Source of the DNA: Diplolepis rosae
Lineage: Eukaryota; Arthropoda; Insecta; Hymenoptera; Diplolepididae
Length of the DNA stretch: 64,000 nucleotides
NCBI GenBank assembly: GCA_030998225.1
Contig: JAPYXD010000262.1
Coordinates: 310,001-374,000 of the forward strand
Direction of reading: 5' to 3'
Positions 54,456-64,000 of this stretch are shown piece by piece; positions within the stretch are counted from its first letter, which is position 1; every line of letters starts with the position of its first letter. The translations under genes were made by a program, and so were the position numbers. Below the pieces are notes generated by a model. That model was not told where the DNA came from, searched no databases, and saw only the letters and a program-made list of their open reading frames with translations.

Positions 54456-56654
54456 ATGAATCCTAATGAATATTATTCAGAAGACGTGGGTCTTTCTGAT
54501 TTGGAATTGCTTAAATCAATTAAATTCGAGGACCAATCAGTGTAAGTATGAAACTCAATTTTATCATAGGAAACTCGAGTCGATGTATCTTTTTATCATA
54601 AGTATATATACTTTCTATTTGTAATTGAAATATAAAATAATTATTAATTAATAAATTGTTTTCCGACGACAGGGAATTGGTTGGATATGTGGATCAAATC
54701 TGTCCTGTAGAAATAATCGGGAAAGAAGAAAAATACGAAGTTTTTAAGTTTTGCTTGAATATTTGAACGCAAATAATGTTAATCAGGTTTACAAATCCTA
54801 TGAAAAATAAGTATTAACTGTTGCGGAAAATTTAAATTTCTCAAAAGCAAATTTTTAGAAAAAATACATTGTTTACATTTTTCTTTTCAATAACAGCAAT
54901 ATTTGTTTTTCTCACATTGAAATTGATATTTTTGCATCATTTTTAGTAATAATGATTATGATAAAAGAATATTCCTTTCAACATTATAAAAATAAACATT
55001 CATTAAAAAAATTTTATTTTTATTTATTATTTCGAATGTTGAAAGGGGCCTTTTTCAATCATTTTCAATAATAATAATGATAAAGGGTCCTTTCAACTTT
55101 AGAAAAATAAATATGGCCATTGTTGAAAAGAAAAATTTAAACAAAGTATTTTTTCTAAGTGTAACTTATTATAAATTTTCATGTTTTTTTTTGGATCGTT
55201 GAACTGCACTTTAACCAAAAAAAAATAAAACTTAAGGGTACCTGCATATATTTTAGATATAAATAATTATATATCAAAAATTTAATTGATTGTTCTGATT
55301 TTTAATATAATGTAAATAATAACAACAGATTATTCATATTGATGGAGGAGCTGCTAAGGCTATATTAGATAATCGTTTCAATAAGGGTACGCTGCCTTAT
55401 GAATTGATAATTCAGAGCAACACTTTAATCAACTGTTTTGGAAAGTATGACATTTCTAAAAAAGTAGAAATGAAGAATCTGAAGGTTGTCATTAATTTTG
55501 ATGAATTACAGTCAGTAGAAGGCTGTGTTCGTGAGTTTTCAATTACATACTTTAGAAATTAACTGTTATTTTTTTCAAATAAGAAATTATTATGTTAAAA
55601 AAATAAAACAATTCTTTTATTTTTTCCCTGCTCATTAGCAACATTTAATATTATCTAATATTTTTCAATATTCGCATTAATTCTCATTTAAAAAAATTTA
55701 TACATATTGTTCAATTGAAGATATCAGAAGAACAATTCATTGCAGACAAATTATATATATTATATATAATGAATTGACCCAAAACAATGAATTATTATTC
55801 TTATGATTGAGATAAATTTGTCTCAAGTATACTTACAATTTGACTCAATAAGATATTTTTGAAAAATTTAGATAAAAATAACTGTCCATACGTTATTTTT
55901 ATGTTCTTACAGAAATCGAAGCGTATATTAAAACTAATTTTAGAATGGTAACTGATAATCGATCCAAGACAGATCTTTATGGATTAGGAGTTATCACGGA
56001 TTTAAACAAAAAACTTGACGTTCGAATGAAAAAGTTTGTCGAACATCAATTCAAAAAAGGTGATAAAGTGAAGATAACCGGAATTATCAATTTTGATGGT
56101 ATAATAAATGGTATAATAGTATAATTATTATTCTATAATAATTCAAATATAATAATTTCAAGATAATTGAAATATATAAGAAATAATTTTTATATTCTTT
56201 AATATTTTACTCTTTCATTTTTCTAATTTATCTCTGTTCTAATTTTTCATTTTCTTATCTTGAGATATTTTTGTCTATTATTTATATAAAAAGTACACAA
56301 AGTTAACTGATAATTCAACATTTTTATTATGTTTTATCTTCTTAGCTTTCACATGACAAATTTTTTCATATTCTTTCAAAAATTCCATTCTTTAAAAATT
56401 GAAGAAACGTCAGAAAGGTTTTATATTCACACCACATACATAGGTAGTTGTATTCCATCATTGCATTGCACTAATTAGTATTAATCATTACAGGAACTGC
56501 TTTTTTAGTTGTAGAAGACATGAAATGCATTCAGTTGTATGACAATTCGAAAGTGAGTGACCAGGTCTTGAGCATGGTAACCGTTAACGTACGAAAACGT
56601 AAAAACTCAAAATCAATTCAAGAAGATTCAATCAAGAAAGCAAAATTCGATTAA
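54456..56654 (+). pseudogene. Tandem OB-fold-like protein (RPA-like), one-base frame break in exon 2
   Basis: Five exons: 54456-54541, 54673-54786, 55329-55530, 55913-56098, 56494-56654. Splice borders are good. Total 749 bases, one short of 250 codons. Exon 2 opens as ELVGYVDQICPVEIIGKEEK but must change frame around the T-rich GTTTTTAAGTTTTG (54740-54753) to continue as EYLNANNVNQ into exon 3 (IIHIDGGAAKAILDNRF). A one-base loss in a T run, a sequencing error, or use of a weak donor at 54740 (which keeps phase) would each explain it. The order G-V-x-x-I-x-P-V, then FKKGDKVKITGIINFDGTAF and VVEDMKCIQL suggests two OB folds as in replication protein A; the tail is basic (VRKRKNSK). Binding of single-stranded DNA is an inference. 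Confidence 0.5.
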
Positions 56655-57076
56655 ATAGTTTTAAGAATTCTGAAGCTTTATTCAAGTTTATTGTTTGCTT
56701 CAGTATATACTATTTTAAATTTAAATAAACACGCAAAATGTGCGCGTTTATTCTGTGTTACGTTCAGTATTTTGAAAGTAAAAACAATTAATAGATAGCC
56801 CGTTTAAGTATTTCAAGATTGTATTTTAAGTATAAAATGTATATGTATATATGTACTTCTGAAATTCAATTCAATTCTCTTGTTTTGAAAACAATTCACC
56901 CGAATTCATGATTCATATGTAACCTTTGATATTTCACTAAAAAAAACGCAAATAAAAAGCTTTTTGATTTAAATCAAAATACAAAGTGATTCTATTAGAC
57001 TACTTTTATAATTAATTTCTATTTATATATTTTAATCATTTTTTACACACATTAAAATATTTACAGTTTTTGCATA
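56655..57076. other. AT-rich flank before the gypsy element
   Basis: AATAAA-type signals near 56724 probably end the upstream gene. Nothing else seen. Confidence 0.35.
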
Positions 57077-57350
57077 TGTAGGAAAATTTAGACTTTAAGG
57101 TAGTTTTAATATTTGTCTTCTCGATAGCCTCAGGGTTCTATTCACAACCATTCGGTCCTGATATAATTGCGCATGCGTCTTTAAAGAAGAAGAAGGAAGG
57201 GGACGAGGCTCTCCCCGGATGGTGTGACGAAAGAGACGGCATTCTATAATTCTCTTTGTAACCGGCCAGGACATTGTTTTGACCTTAAATAAATTCAGTT
57301 TTAATTTGAATACCTGTGTCTTTTATTTAGAAGCTTCAGCAAATACTACA
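57077..57350 (+). repeat. Gypsy 5' LTR (274 bp)
   Basis: TGTAGGAAAATTTAG to AAATACTACA, with TG and CA ends; near-identical to 63741-64000. AATAAA lies at 57288. Confidence 0.95.
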
Positions 57351-57353
57351 TTT

Positions 57354-57371
57354 TGGGGGCTCAGCCGGGAT
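57354..57371 (+). promoter_or_regulatory. Gypsy primer-binding site, tRNA-Pro type
   Basis: TGGGGGCTCAGCCGGGAT lies 3 bp after the LTR. It differs at two positions from the tRNA-Pro site known from murine leukaemia virus-type elements (TGGGGGCTCGTCCGGGAT). Confidence 0.75.
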
Positions 57372-57529
57372 ACGGACGGACGCGAGCGAGCTTTATGCTT
57401 TGAGAAGAAGCGTAAAGCGTTAACAGGTTTTTTGGGAGGAACGACGCCAACGACGAGAAGCCACGACGAAGGTGAAGGACGACGAGAAGAGACGACGTAA
57501 GTCACAAATAATTATACAATAGTGTCAAA

Positions 57530-60360
57530 ATGGAAAATCTAATGCAAATCGCGCATATAAAAGAAAAACTGAAAAGTGCGTCGAAGGCAGTGATTCTCGC
57601 ATTACACAGGTTAGTGTTCGAGAAAGATGGTGACCGCGGAAATCGACAGCGCCTGCGCGAGTTCCAAGGTTTTCAGTTTAGTGTCGATTCAGAGGAATTT
57701 CGAAACAAGCTGGATTATTCTGTCGGACTGGCGATTGGCGACCTAATATTAATCTGCAACGTTCTTGGGCTTGACTATTCTGGAAACAAAGAGCAGCTGC
57801 GAGAGAGAATCATTGTGGGACTGACGGACATAAATTCGCTTGCGAAAACGGATGACGACGAACAAGAAAAAGACGAACTAGAGGACGACGAGGATGAAGG
57901 AAGGGCAGCTAGCGGTAGCGAAGCTGGAGAATCAGCTGTAAACAGTGTACGTGATGATGCGTCAAGTGTCACAGACGTTGACGAAATCAGAATACGAGGT
58001 GATTATGAACGGATGAGGTTCACGCTGAGCTACAAGGACGTTGAAGATTTTATAAAGCCTTTTGACGGTGAGGACACATATCTTGTTGAACGATTTATTA
58101 CTGATTTTGAAGATGCTGCAACCATGTTTAGCTGGAGCGACTTGCAAAAAGTAGTCTTTGCCAAGAAATCATTAAAAGGTTTGGCAAAGTTATTCATACA
58201 AAGCGAAAGTTCTATTAAAACCTGGAGAAAACTTAAAAGTGCTTTGTTAGACGAGTTCTCTACAAAAAACAGTAGTGCCCAACTACATAAAAAGTTGGAA
58301 AGTCGGAAGATGAAAAGAGACGAATCTGTGCACGAATATTTTCTAACAATGAAGGAGCTCGCGGGAAGGGGTATGATAAAACTCGAAGCATTGTTCGACT
58401 ATACAATTGAAGGGGTCAATGACAATACAAATAATAAAACAGTACTTTTCGGTGCAAAAACTGTGAAGGTATTTAAGGAGAAGTTGAAAGTTTATGATAA
58501 AATCAGGAAAGCTGCACAGGAGAAAGTTAGTAAATTTGAAAAGCGGAAAGAAGATGTAACAAGAATTCCAATGGATCAGAAGAAGACGACGTCGAAAGAA
58601 GGCACAAGGATGAAAACTACTACAAGCGGCGAGGTACTGCGTTGTTTTAACTGCGGAGGAATAGGTCATCTTTCCCAAAATTGCGATAAAAAGGAGCTTG
58701 GAAGAAAATGTTTCAATTGCAATCAATTTGGACATGAATCGTCAAGGTGTGAGGAACCTCGAAAGAGTAAGTACGGAACAAAGTCATCTGCCGCCGTCAA
58801 CCTGGTTAAGTCGTCGTCAAGGAGTGGGGTGCACAAGGGGGTAACAATCGAAAATTTTAAAATTTTAGCGCTGTTGGACACTGGAAGTCCAGTCACTCTT
58901 GTGCGCGATAAAATATTTAATCAATTGGAAACGCGGAAACTTGTTAAATCGACACATTCTTTCACGGGTTTTGGTAAAAGTAAATCAACGACGTTCGGAT
59001 ATTTTCAAGATATTGTTTTCATCGATGACGAAGATTATCCTTTAACCTTAATTGTCGTTCCCGATGATGCGATGGACGACGACGTTCTTATTGGTCGAGA
59101 TATTTTACAGTTTGCAGAGTTAGTAGTCAGTGGAACGGGGACAATTGTTAAGAAAAAAATACCGGCGTCGTTCTTAGCATACATACAAGTCCCAGAAGAA
59201 ACGATTGCCAATATTGATCAAATACCAGATGTAGCAGTTCGCGAAAAATTTAAATGTCTTGTACGGAGTTACGAACCGAAGAGATCTAAATCAACGGATG
59301 TGAAACTGAGTATTACGCTTTCTGACGAAAAACCGATCTGTCAAAGGCCACGCCGGTTGTCTGTACGCGAAAAAGAAATCGTAGAAAATCAGGTTAAAGA
59401 ATGGCTAGATAACAATATTATAGAGCCTTGTAGTTCAGATTTTGCGAGTCCTGTAGTAGTCGTACAGAAAAAAGACGGTTCGCCGCGGGTTTGCATAGAC
59501 TATAGGCCGCTTAACAAGGTCATTCTAAAAGATAAATTCCCCTTCCCGCTCATCGAAGATCTATTAGATAAACTTAAAGATGCCCTAATTTTCAGTACGA
59601 TCGATTTAAAGAACGGTTTCTTTCATGTAGAAGTCGACGAGCACAGCAGAAAATATACATCTTTCGTTACACACGATGGTCAGTTTCAGTTCCTTAGAAC
59701 TCCATTTGGGTTATGTAAATCCCCGTCTGTATTTCAACGTTTTATGAATCGGATATTTCAACCATTGATCAACGCCGGAGTTATAGCTGTATATTTTGAC
59801 GATTTAATTATATTAGCACAAAACTACGAAGAGGCTGTTGAAAGATTAGCGTTAGTTTTGAATACCGCAAGCGAATATGGCCTCGAATTAAATTTAAAAA
59901 AATGTAAATTCCTAAAACGGCGTATTGAATACTTAGGCCACGTTGTGGAAAACGGAAAAGTGTATCCATCATCGACTAAAGTTCAGGCTGTTGTCCGGTT
60001 TCCTGAACCAAAATGTGCTAGGGACGTACAGAGTTTCTTAGGCCTAACGGGCTATTTTAGGAAATTTGTCGAATCATATTCTGTAATCGCTAAGCCGTTG
60101 AGTGATTTATTGAAAAGAGACAAGCCTTATTATTTTGAAGAAAATGAAAAACACGCGTTTATGAGATTGAAAACGATCTTAACCAAGGAACCTGTACTGA
60201 AACTATTTGATCCGAGACACGAAACCGAAATACATACGGACGCCAGCCAAGATGGCCTCGGTGCAATTTTGCTACAGAGATCACCGGAGGACTACGATTT
60301 TCATCCAGTGCATTTTTGGAGCCGCAAGACACAAGGGGCAGAACAAAACTACAAAAGTTA
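57530..60360 (+). pseudogene. Gypsy gag-pol: Gag, protease, reverse transcriptase, start of RNase H
   Basis: One frame without a Gag/Pol stop. Residues about 70-110 resemble a SAP-type helix pair (LGLDYSGNKEQLRERI), then an acidic stretch, the capsid-like region (FIKPFDGEDTYLVERFITDF, WRKLKSALLDEF) and two CCHC knuckles at about 372 and 394 (CFNCGGIGHLSQNC; CFNCNQFGHESSRC). Protease motif LLDTGSP at about 448. Reverse transcriptase from about 620: SDFASPVVVVQKKDG, RVCIDYRPLNK, TPFGLCKSPSVFQRF and YFDDLI at about 755. RNase H begins HTDASQDGLGAIL at about 903 and is cut after NYKSY by the solo LTR. The ATG at 57530 follows the primer site by 160 bp. Element polyprotein for particle formation and reverse transcription. 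Confidence 0.92.
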
Positions 60361-62246
60361 TGTTACGTCCCGAGCAAAAGGCGAGGGTAGGTTGGATTTT
60401 TGGATGTAAGGGAGGAGGTTAGCTGATTATATCAGGTTGGTAAGGCCTGATAATTTATTTTTGTTTGTGGGTACGTTGTCACTTGTCAGGTCTATAGGCC
60501 CTGAGTTGTTCACAATGATAATAAAACACTGAATTTACGAATATATAAGATAATTTATTATAAATTAACAAGTTGTTGCACAAGTTTTCATAAAATGATA
60601 CTTAGTTGGTAACTTATACTACTTCTCAAGATGAGAAGGCAATGTTATGAGTTTTATGCGGTTATGAGCCAAATATACAGGTTTTGAGATGCCTATATAT
60701 GTAACTTCCGCAGTTGACTGTGGACGTTTTACGCTAATATACTAGGTTTTGAGATGCCTAGGTATACAACTCACGCTCCACATTTAACGTTATAGTTAAT
60801 ATAATAAGTTTTGAGATGCTTAATTATATTTATATAACTTACTTGTCTACCTCTTAAATTAGAGGGTAAAAGAGAGGATTGTCGTTTATTACTGCTATTA
60901 TTGCAAGTCAACGCGCACAAATCCTTGCAGGATAGTTGAGTTTTGTTTGAGTCTCCTTGAGATAGCAAAACAACGATAAATCTTGCAAGAGGTATGGTGT
61001 AAGGGATGCAAGTCCACCAGCAACTGATGTGATCAATTATCCGCTTACGTATCTTGTTTAGTACACGAGAAATGAATCAAACATGCACTTGTTAACAAGA
61101 TAGGTTAGTTTTTCCCGATTTCAGAAATAAATCACTATTAACCGACACGACTAAATACGACGATACACGTAATCCAAAGGAACTATCTAGCACTACGGTT
61201 TCCGGATTTGCACCACTTAAGGACCAAGGATTTTATTTACCAAGTACCGAATGTTGAGTTGCTCATAGAAATCCAATGAGACTTACGTTTATCGAAGGGT
61301 CTGCTCACGACGTTGAATTACCGGTCCAGACCTAACAACCGTACAACTGTTCGGAATTTAATGACAAACCACCAGAGGTGAACCTGGGGTATATATACTA
61401 TTGATCTTCCAATAGTGACTGCAGTGGGAGTAGACTCGCGCAAAAGTGATGGAAGTCACGTCCGTTGCAAAAGTGATGGAAGTCACGTTCGTTGCAAAAG
61501 TGTTGGAAGTCACGTTCCATCAGAGATCTATGATCCTCATCCACCACGGTCTATTACTATTGGTCGATGTTGATCTGTAATTTGGATTTTTATATCCCCT
61601 CTATTCTCTCTCTTACCTATTCTTATTTCTAACCAACAAGTAGAGCCAGGTATGACTAAGAATACCTGCATCTACTTAGTTGTAGCTTATATTTTATGTG
61701 TTACAGCCTATAATTGATTGATTGATTGACTTTCTATAATCAATCAATCAATATTTATGATAACATGTTTTCTTATTTGTGGTTGGTTTGTGAATAATTG
61801 ATGAATTATTTTTATCAATATAAGTAATAATTGTATGCTTAAATACTAACAGGGATGGTATATTAATTATTAATTAAAACAGTAATTAGTCAATGTTAAT
61901 GGTGCCACGACAGTAACCCGTTACCATCTCGTCAGGTCACTAGCGCTGCATCACTATATTATCGACGCGCGGCATGATTCACTGACTAATTACCGCGCGG
62001 GTAATTACCACATGGACCGACCGTGGCTCTTCTTTATCACTTGTTACCAAGTGTCGAGCCGATTTATCGATGTGAGGTAGCGCATTAGTTTACCTCCGTA
62101 GAACAGTTACCCGGTCCAGGTAGTAATTACCATAAGGCTAAATTTAAAGAGTATTTAGTACTTATTTACGCTTGTGTATTACGTATTGCTCATATGCAGG
62201 GGCACTAATTAAAATTTAAAAAATTTAATGTTACCGGGATGTAACA
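60361..62246 (+). repeat. 1.9-kb solo LTR inserted in RNase H, target duplication GTTA
   Basis: TGTTACGTCCCGAGC at the left and GGGATGTAACA at the right give TG..CA ends with a 6-bp inverted TGTTAC/GTAACA. GTTA flanks both sides (60357-60360 and 62247-62250). Removing it joins NYKSY to ELEVLAVIEAV. The left 1.1 kb matches 15413-14108 in reverse. Inside, a 26-bp repeat with AAAGTG(A/T)TGGAAGTCACGT occurs three times (61442-61518). No coding sequence. Confidence 0.93.
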
Positions 62247-62412
62247 GTTACGAGTTGGAAGTGCTCGCTGTTATAGAGGCTGTTAAAAAATTTCGTGTCT
62301 ATCTACATGGAATGAAATTCAAAATAGTCACCGACTGTGCCGCATTTAGCCAGACGATGAAAAAAAGGGAAATCTCAGCTAAAACATGGCGATGGGCAGA
62401 AATGTTGGAGAA
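62247..62412 (+). pseudogene. Gypsy RNase H, C-terminal part
   Basis: Continues the interrupted frame: SYELEVLAVIEAVKKFRVYL, HGMKFKIVTDCAAF and the Lys/Trp-rich end. The conserved Glu (ELEVLA) and Asp (TDC) of RNase H are present. The frame must shift by one base around 62400-62412 (ATGTTGGAGAATTC) to go on as EFDYTIEHRSGARM in the integrase frame; a single-base loss is the simplest cause. Confidence 0.85.
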
Positions 62413-63705
62413 TTCGATTATACTATTGAGCATCGATCAGGCGCCCGTATGAAACATGCCGATGTCCTAAGCCGAAGCGCCGTGATGAACATTATCCAAG
62501 ACGATTTATTCACCAGAATCAGGAAGGCACAAACCGACGATCCTGAAATCCAGTCTATTATTAACGCACTAAAAGATCAGCCACAAGCTGATTATCAGCT
62601 ACGAGGAGGTTTATTATTCAAGTACACGAATGAATCTGAATTACTAGTGGTGCCGAAATTTATGCAGGACGAAATAATCCAGATGACTCATCGGAAAGGA
62701 CATCTTTCAGCAAAGAGAACAGAAGAACTGATAAAAGCAGCATATTATATTCCTGAGCTCAATCCCAAAGTCGTGAGATTTATCGCCAACTGCTTGGAAT
62801 GCATCCTCGCCAACAAGAAAGGTGGCAAGCAGGAGGGGTATCTTCACCCCTTACCTAAGCCGGATGTTCCGTTACATACTTACCACGTTGATCATCTCGG
62901 TCCATTAGAATCAACGAGCAAAAAGTATAATCACATTTTTGCTGTGATTGACGCGTACACAAAATTTGTTTGGCTCTATCCTACTAAATCCACTGCATCG
63001 CGTGAAGTAATCACAAAACTCGATCTGCAAGGGCGTACGTTTGGAAATCCGGCCCAGATCGTTACGGACAGAGGAACTGCTTTTACCTCCCAAGAATTCG
63101 AGAGTTACTGCAAAGAGGAAAGTATCAAGCATATCTTAGTGACAACAGGTCTCCCTAGAGCTAACGGACAGGTAGAGAGGATAAATCGGACAATTATACC
63201 AATTTTGACAAAACTATCCATGCAGGATCCTACGAAATGGTATCTACACGTAGATCGACTGCAGCAGACATTAAACTCCACCTATCAGCGAAGTATCAAT
63301 ACCTCTCCACTCGAATTACTTACTGGAGTAAAGATGAGGACTAAGCAAGATTTATTACTAAAAGAGGTAGTTGAAGAGATGTTGATAAGAGAATTTATCA
63401 AGGGTCGCGACGAGCTCCGAGAAAAAGCAAAGCAACAGATTATTAAAACACAAGAAGAAAATCGAAGAACTTATAATCTTAGGCGCCGCGAACCAAATAA
63501 ATATAAATTAAAAGATATTGTGGCGATAAAGCGGACACAAATGGGTCCAGGTCGGAAACTGCGAGCGAAATATTTAGGTCCTTATCAGATCGAGAAAGTA
63601 AAATATAATGACACCTACGATGTGAAACGAGTTGTACCAGGAGACGGCCCAATGTTTACTAGTACCTGCGCGGAATACATGAAACCGTGGGTGTCTATGA
63701 AATGA
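62413..63705 (+). CDS. Gypsy integrase region
   Basis: Open from 62386 to TGA at 63703. After the RNase H end (EHRSGARMKHADVLSR) comes the zinc-binding HHCC domain (MTHRKGHLSAKRTEE..., CLEC), the core with VDHLG (first Asp, about residue 169 counting from 62386), TDRGTAFTSQEF (second, about 228) and NGQVERINR (Glu, about 264), a DD35E spacing, and a C-terminal basic region with a chromodomain-free GPxxI-like end (LRAKYLGPYQIEKVKY). Integrates the DNA copy. Produced only as part of the gag-pol polyprotein, so now not expressible in order. 63706-63740 is a short leader to the LTR; GGATGGCGGAG before it is a weak polypurine tract. Confidence 0.92.
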   Translation, partial: FDYTIEHRSGARMKHADVLSRSAVMNIIQDDLFTRIRKAQTDDPEIQSIINALKDQPQADYQLRGGLLFKYTNESELLVVPKFMQDEIIQMTHRKGHLSAKRTEELIKAAYYIPELNPKVVRFIANCLECILANKKGGKQEGYLHPLPKPDVPLHTYHVDHLGPLESTSKKYNHIFAVIDAYTKFVWLYPTKSTASREVITKLDLQGRTFGNPAQIVTDRGTAFTSQEFESYCKEESIKHILVTTGLPRANGQVERINRTIIPILTKLSMQDPTKWYLHVDRLQQTLNSTYQRSINTSPLELLTGVKMRTKQDLLLKEVVEEMLIREFIKGRDELREKAKQQIIKTQEENRRTYNLRRREPNKYKLKDIVAIKRTQMGPGRKLRAKYLGPYQIEKVKYNDTYDVKRVVPGDGPMFTSTCAEYMKPWVSMK

Positions 63706-63740
63706 TCATTCGGGACGAATGATCATCCAGGATGGCGGAG

Positions 63741-64000
63741 TGTAGGAAAATTTAGACTTTAAGGTAGTTTTAATATTTGTCTTCTCGATAGCCTCAGGGT
63801 TCTATTCACAACCATTCGGTCCTGATATAATTGCGCATGCGTCTTTAAAGAAGAAGAAGGAAGGGGACGAGGCTCTCCCCGGATGGTGTGACGAAAGAGA
63901 CGGCATTCTATAATTCTCTTTGTAACCGGCCAGGACATTGTTTTGACCTTAAATAAATTCAGTTTTAATTTGAATAACTGTGTCTTTTATTTAGAAGCTT
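63741..64000 (+). repeat. Gypsy 3' LTR, cut by the window end
   Basis: 260 of 274 bp, near-identical to 57077-57336. The right target duplication lies outside the window. Confidence 0.95.

Larger units (their letters stand above)
57077..64000 (+). mobile_element. Ty3/gypsy LTR retrotransposon, interrupted, 3' LTR cut by window
   Basis: 274-bp LTR, tRNA-Pro-like primer site, gag-pol frame, integrase, second LTR: the order protease, reverse transcriptase, RNase H, integrase is that of Ty3/gypsy. No env frame. The two LTRs are near-identical over the 260 bp visible (one clear change noticed: TACCTG against TAACTG), so insertion was recent. A solo LTR at 60361-62246 and a frameshift near 62410 disable it. 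Confidence 0.95.

Overview
The window reads as AT-rich euchromatic or heterochromatic insect DNA built almost entirely of transposable elements, satellites and a few short spliced genes. Spliceosomal introns with GT-AG borders, P-element, mariner, hAT, CACTA-like, Penelope-like and Ty3/gypsy elements all point to an arthropod. Many copies of CACTA-like transposase genes next to genes with a DUF4806-like C-terminus would fit Hymenoptera (for example a parasitoid wasp), but that assignment is an inference from family abundance. No bacterial operon, rRNA gene or intact tRNA gene was seen.

Layout. 1-2.3 kb: probable decayed LTR element (LTR end, primer-binding-like site, 25-bp repeats, two eroded open stretches). 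2.4-7.2 kb: a TA-flanked MITE, a 1.7 kb foldback and an hAT MITE with a perfect 8-bp target duplication. 7.2-13.5 kb: broken P-element-like transposase gene (THAP domain, catalytic core, C-terminus) interrupted by a 490-bp sequence that recurs at 13.0 kb, with a foldback element between. 14.1-15.4 kb: LTR fragment with a 147-bp tandem array. 15.8-17.9 kb: a CACTA-like transposase gene, apparently intact in its two main exons. 19.05-24.13 kb: the most striking structure, a near-perfect palindrome with 2.44-kb arms, each arm carrying a complete seven-exon gene for a 445-aa protein with a DUF4806-like C-terminus. The left copy is open; the right copy has a nonsense codon at codon 150. 24.3-25.1 kb: GC-rich 146-bp satellite. 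26.4-27.6 kb: second CACTA-like copy. 27.7-29.3 kb: approximately 124-bp satellite with an hAT MITE inside. 29.6-31.2 kb: inverted-repeat element with a solo LTR inside. 31.5-33.8 kb: second P-element copy, 5' truncated. 34.7-37.8 kb: long inverted-repeat element rich in CGCGCTTCGCGC-type motifs. 39.0-40.0 kb: small possible gene followed by a run of eight hairpins. 41.2-42.2 kb: Penelope-like GIY-YIG remnant with a hammerhead-like core downstream. 43.4-44.7 kb: mariner with intact ends and a broken transposase. 45.2-46.2 kb: spliced unrecognised locus. 46.8-48.6 kb: decayed virus-capsid-like reading frame between oppositely oriented tRNA-derived SINE pieces. 49.2-51.1 kb: third CACTA-like copy with a 9-bp-TSD MITE, followed at 51.9 kb by a lone exon resembling the start of the palindrome gene. 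53.1-56.7 kb: a divergent pair of spliced genes, one encoding an acidic 145-aa protein and the other a probable double OB-fold protein. 57.1-64.0 kb: a Ty3/gypsy element with both LTRs, its RNase H interrupted by a 1.9-kb solo LTR.

Functionally nothing looks like a host metabolic pathway. The recurring theme is a CACTA-like transposase accompanied by a DUF4806-like gene; I suggest these are two components of one element family. Family names are assigned from motifs by eye without database searches.
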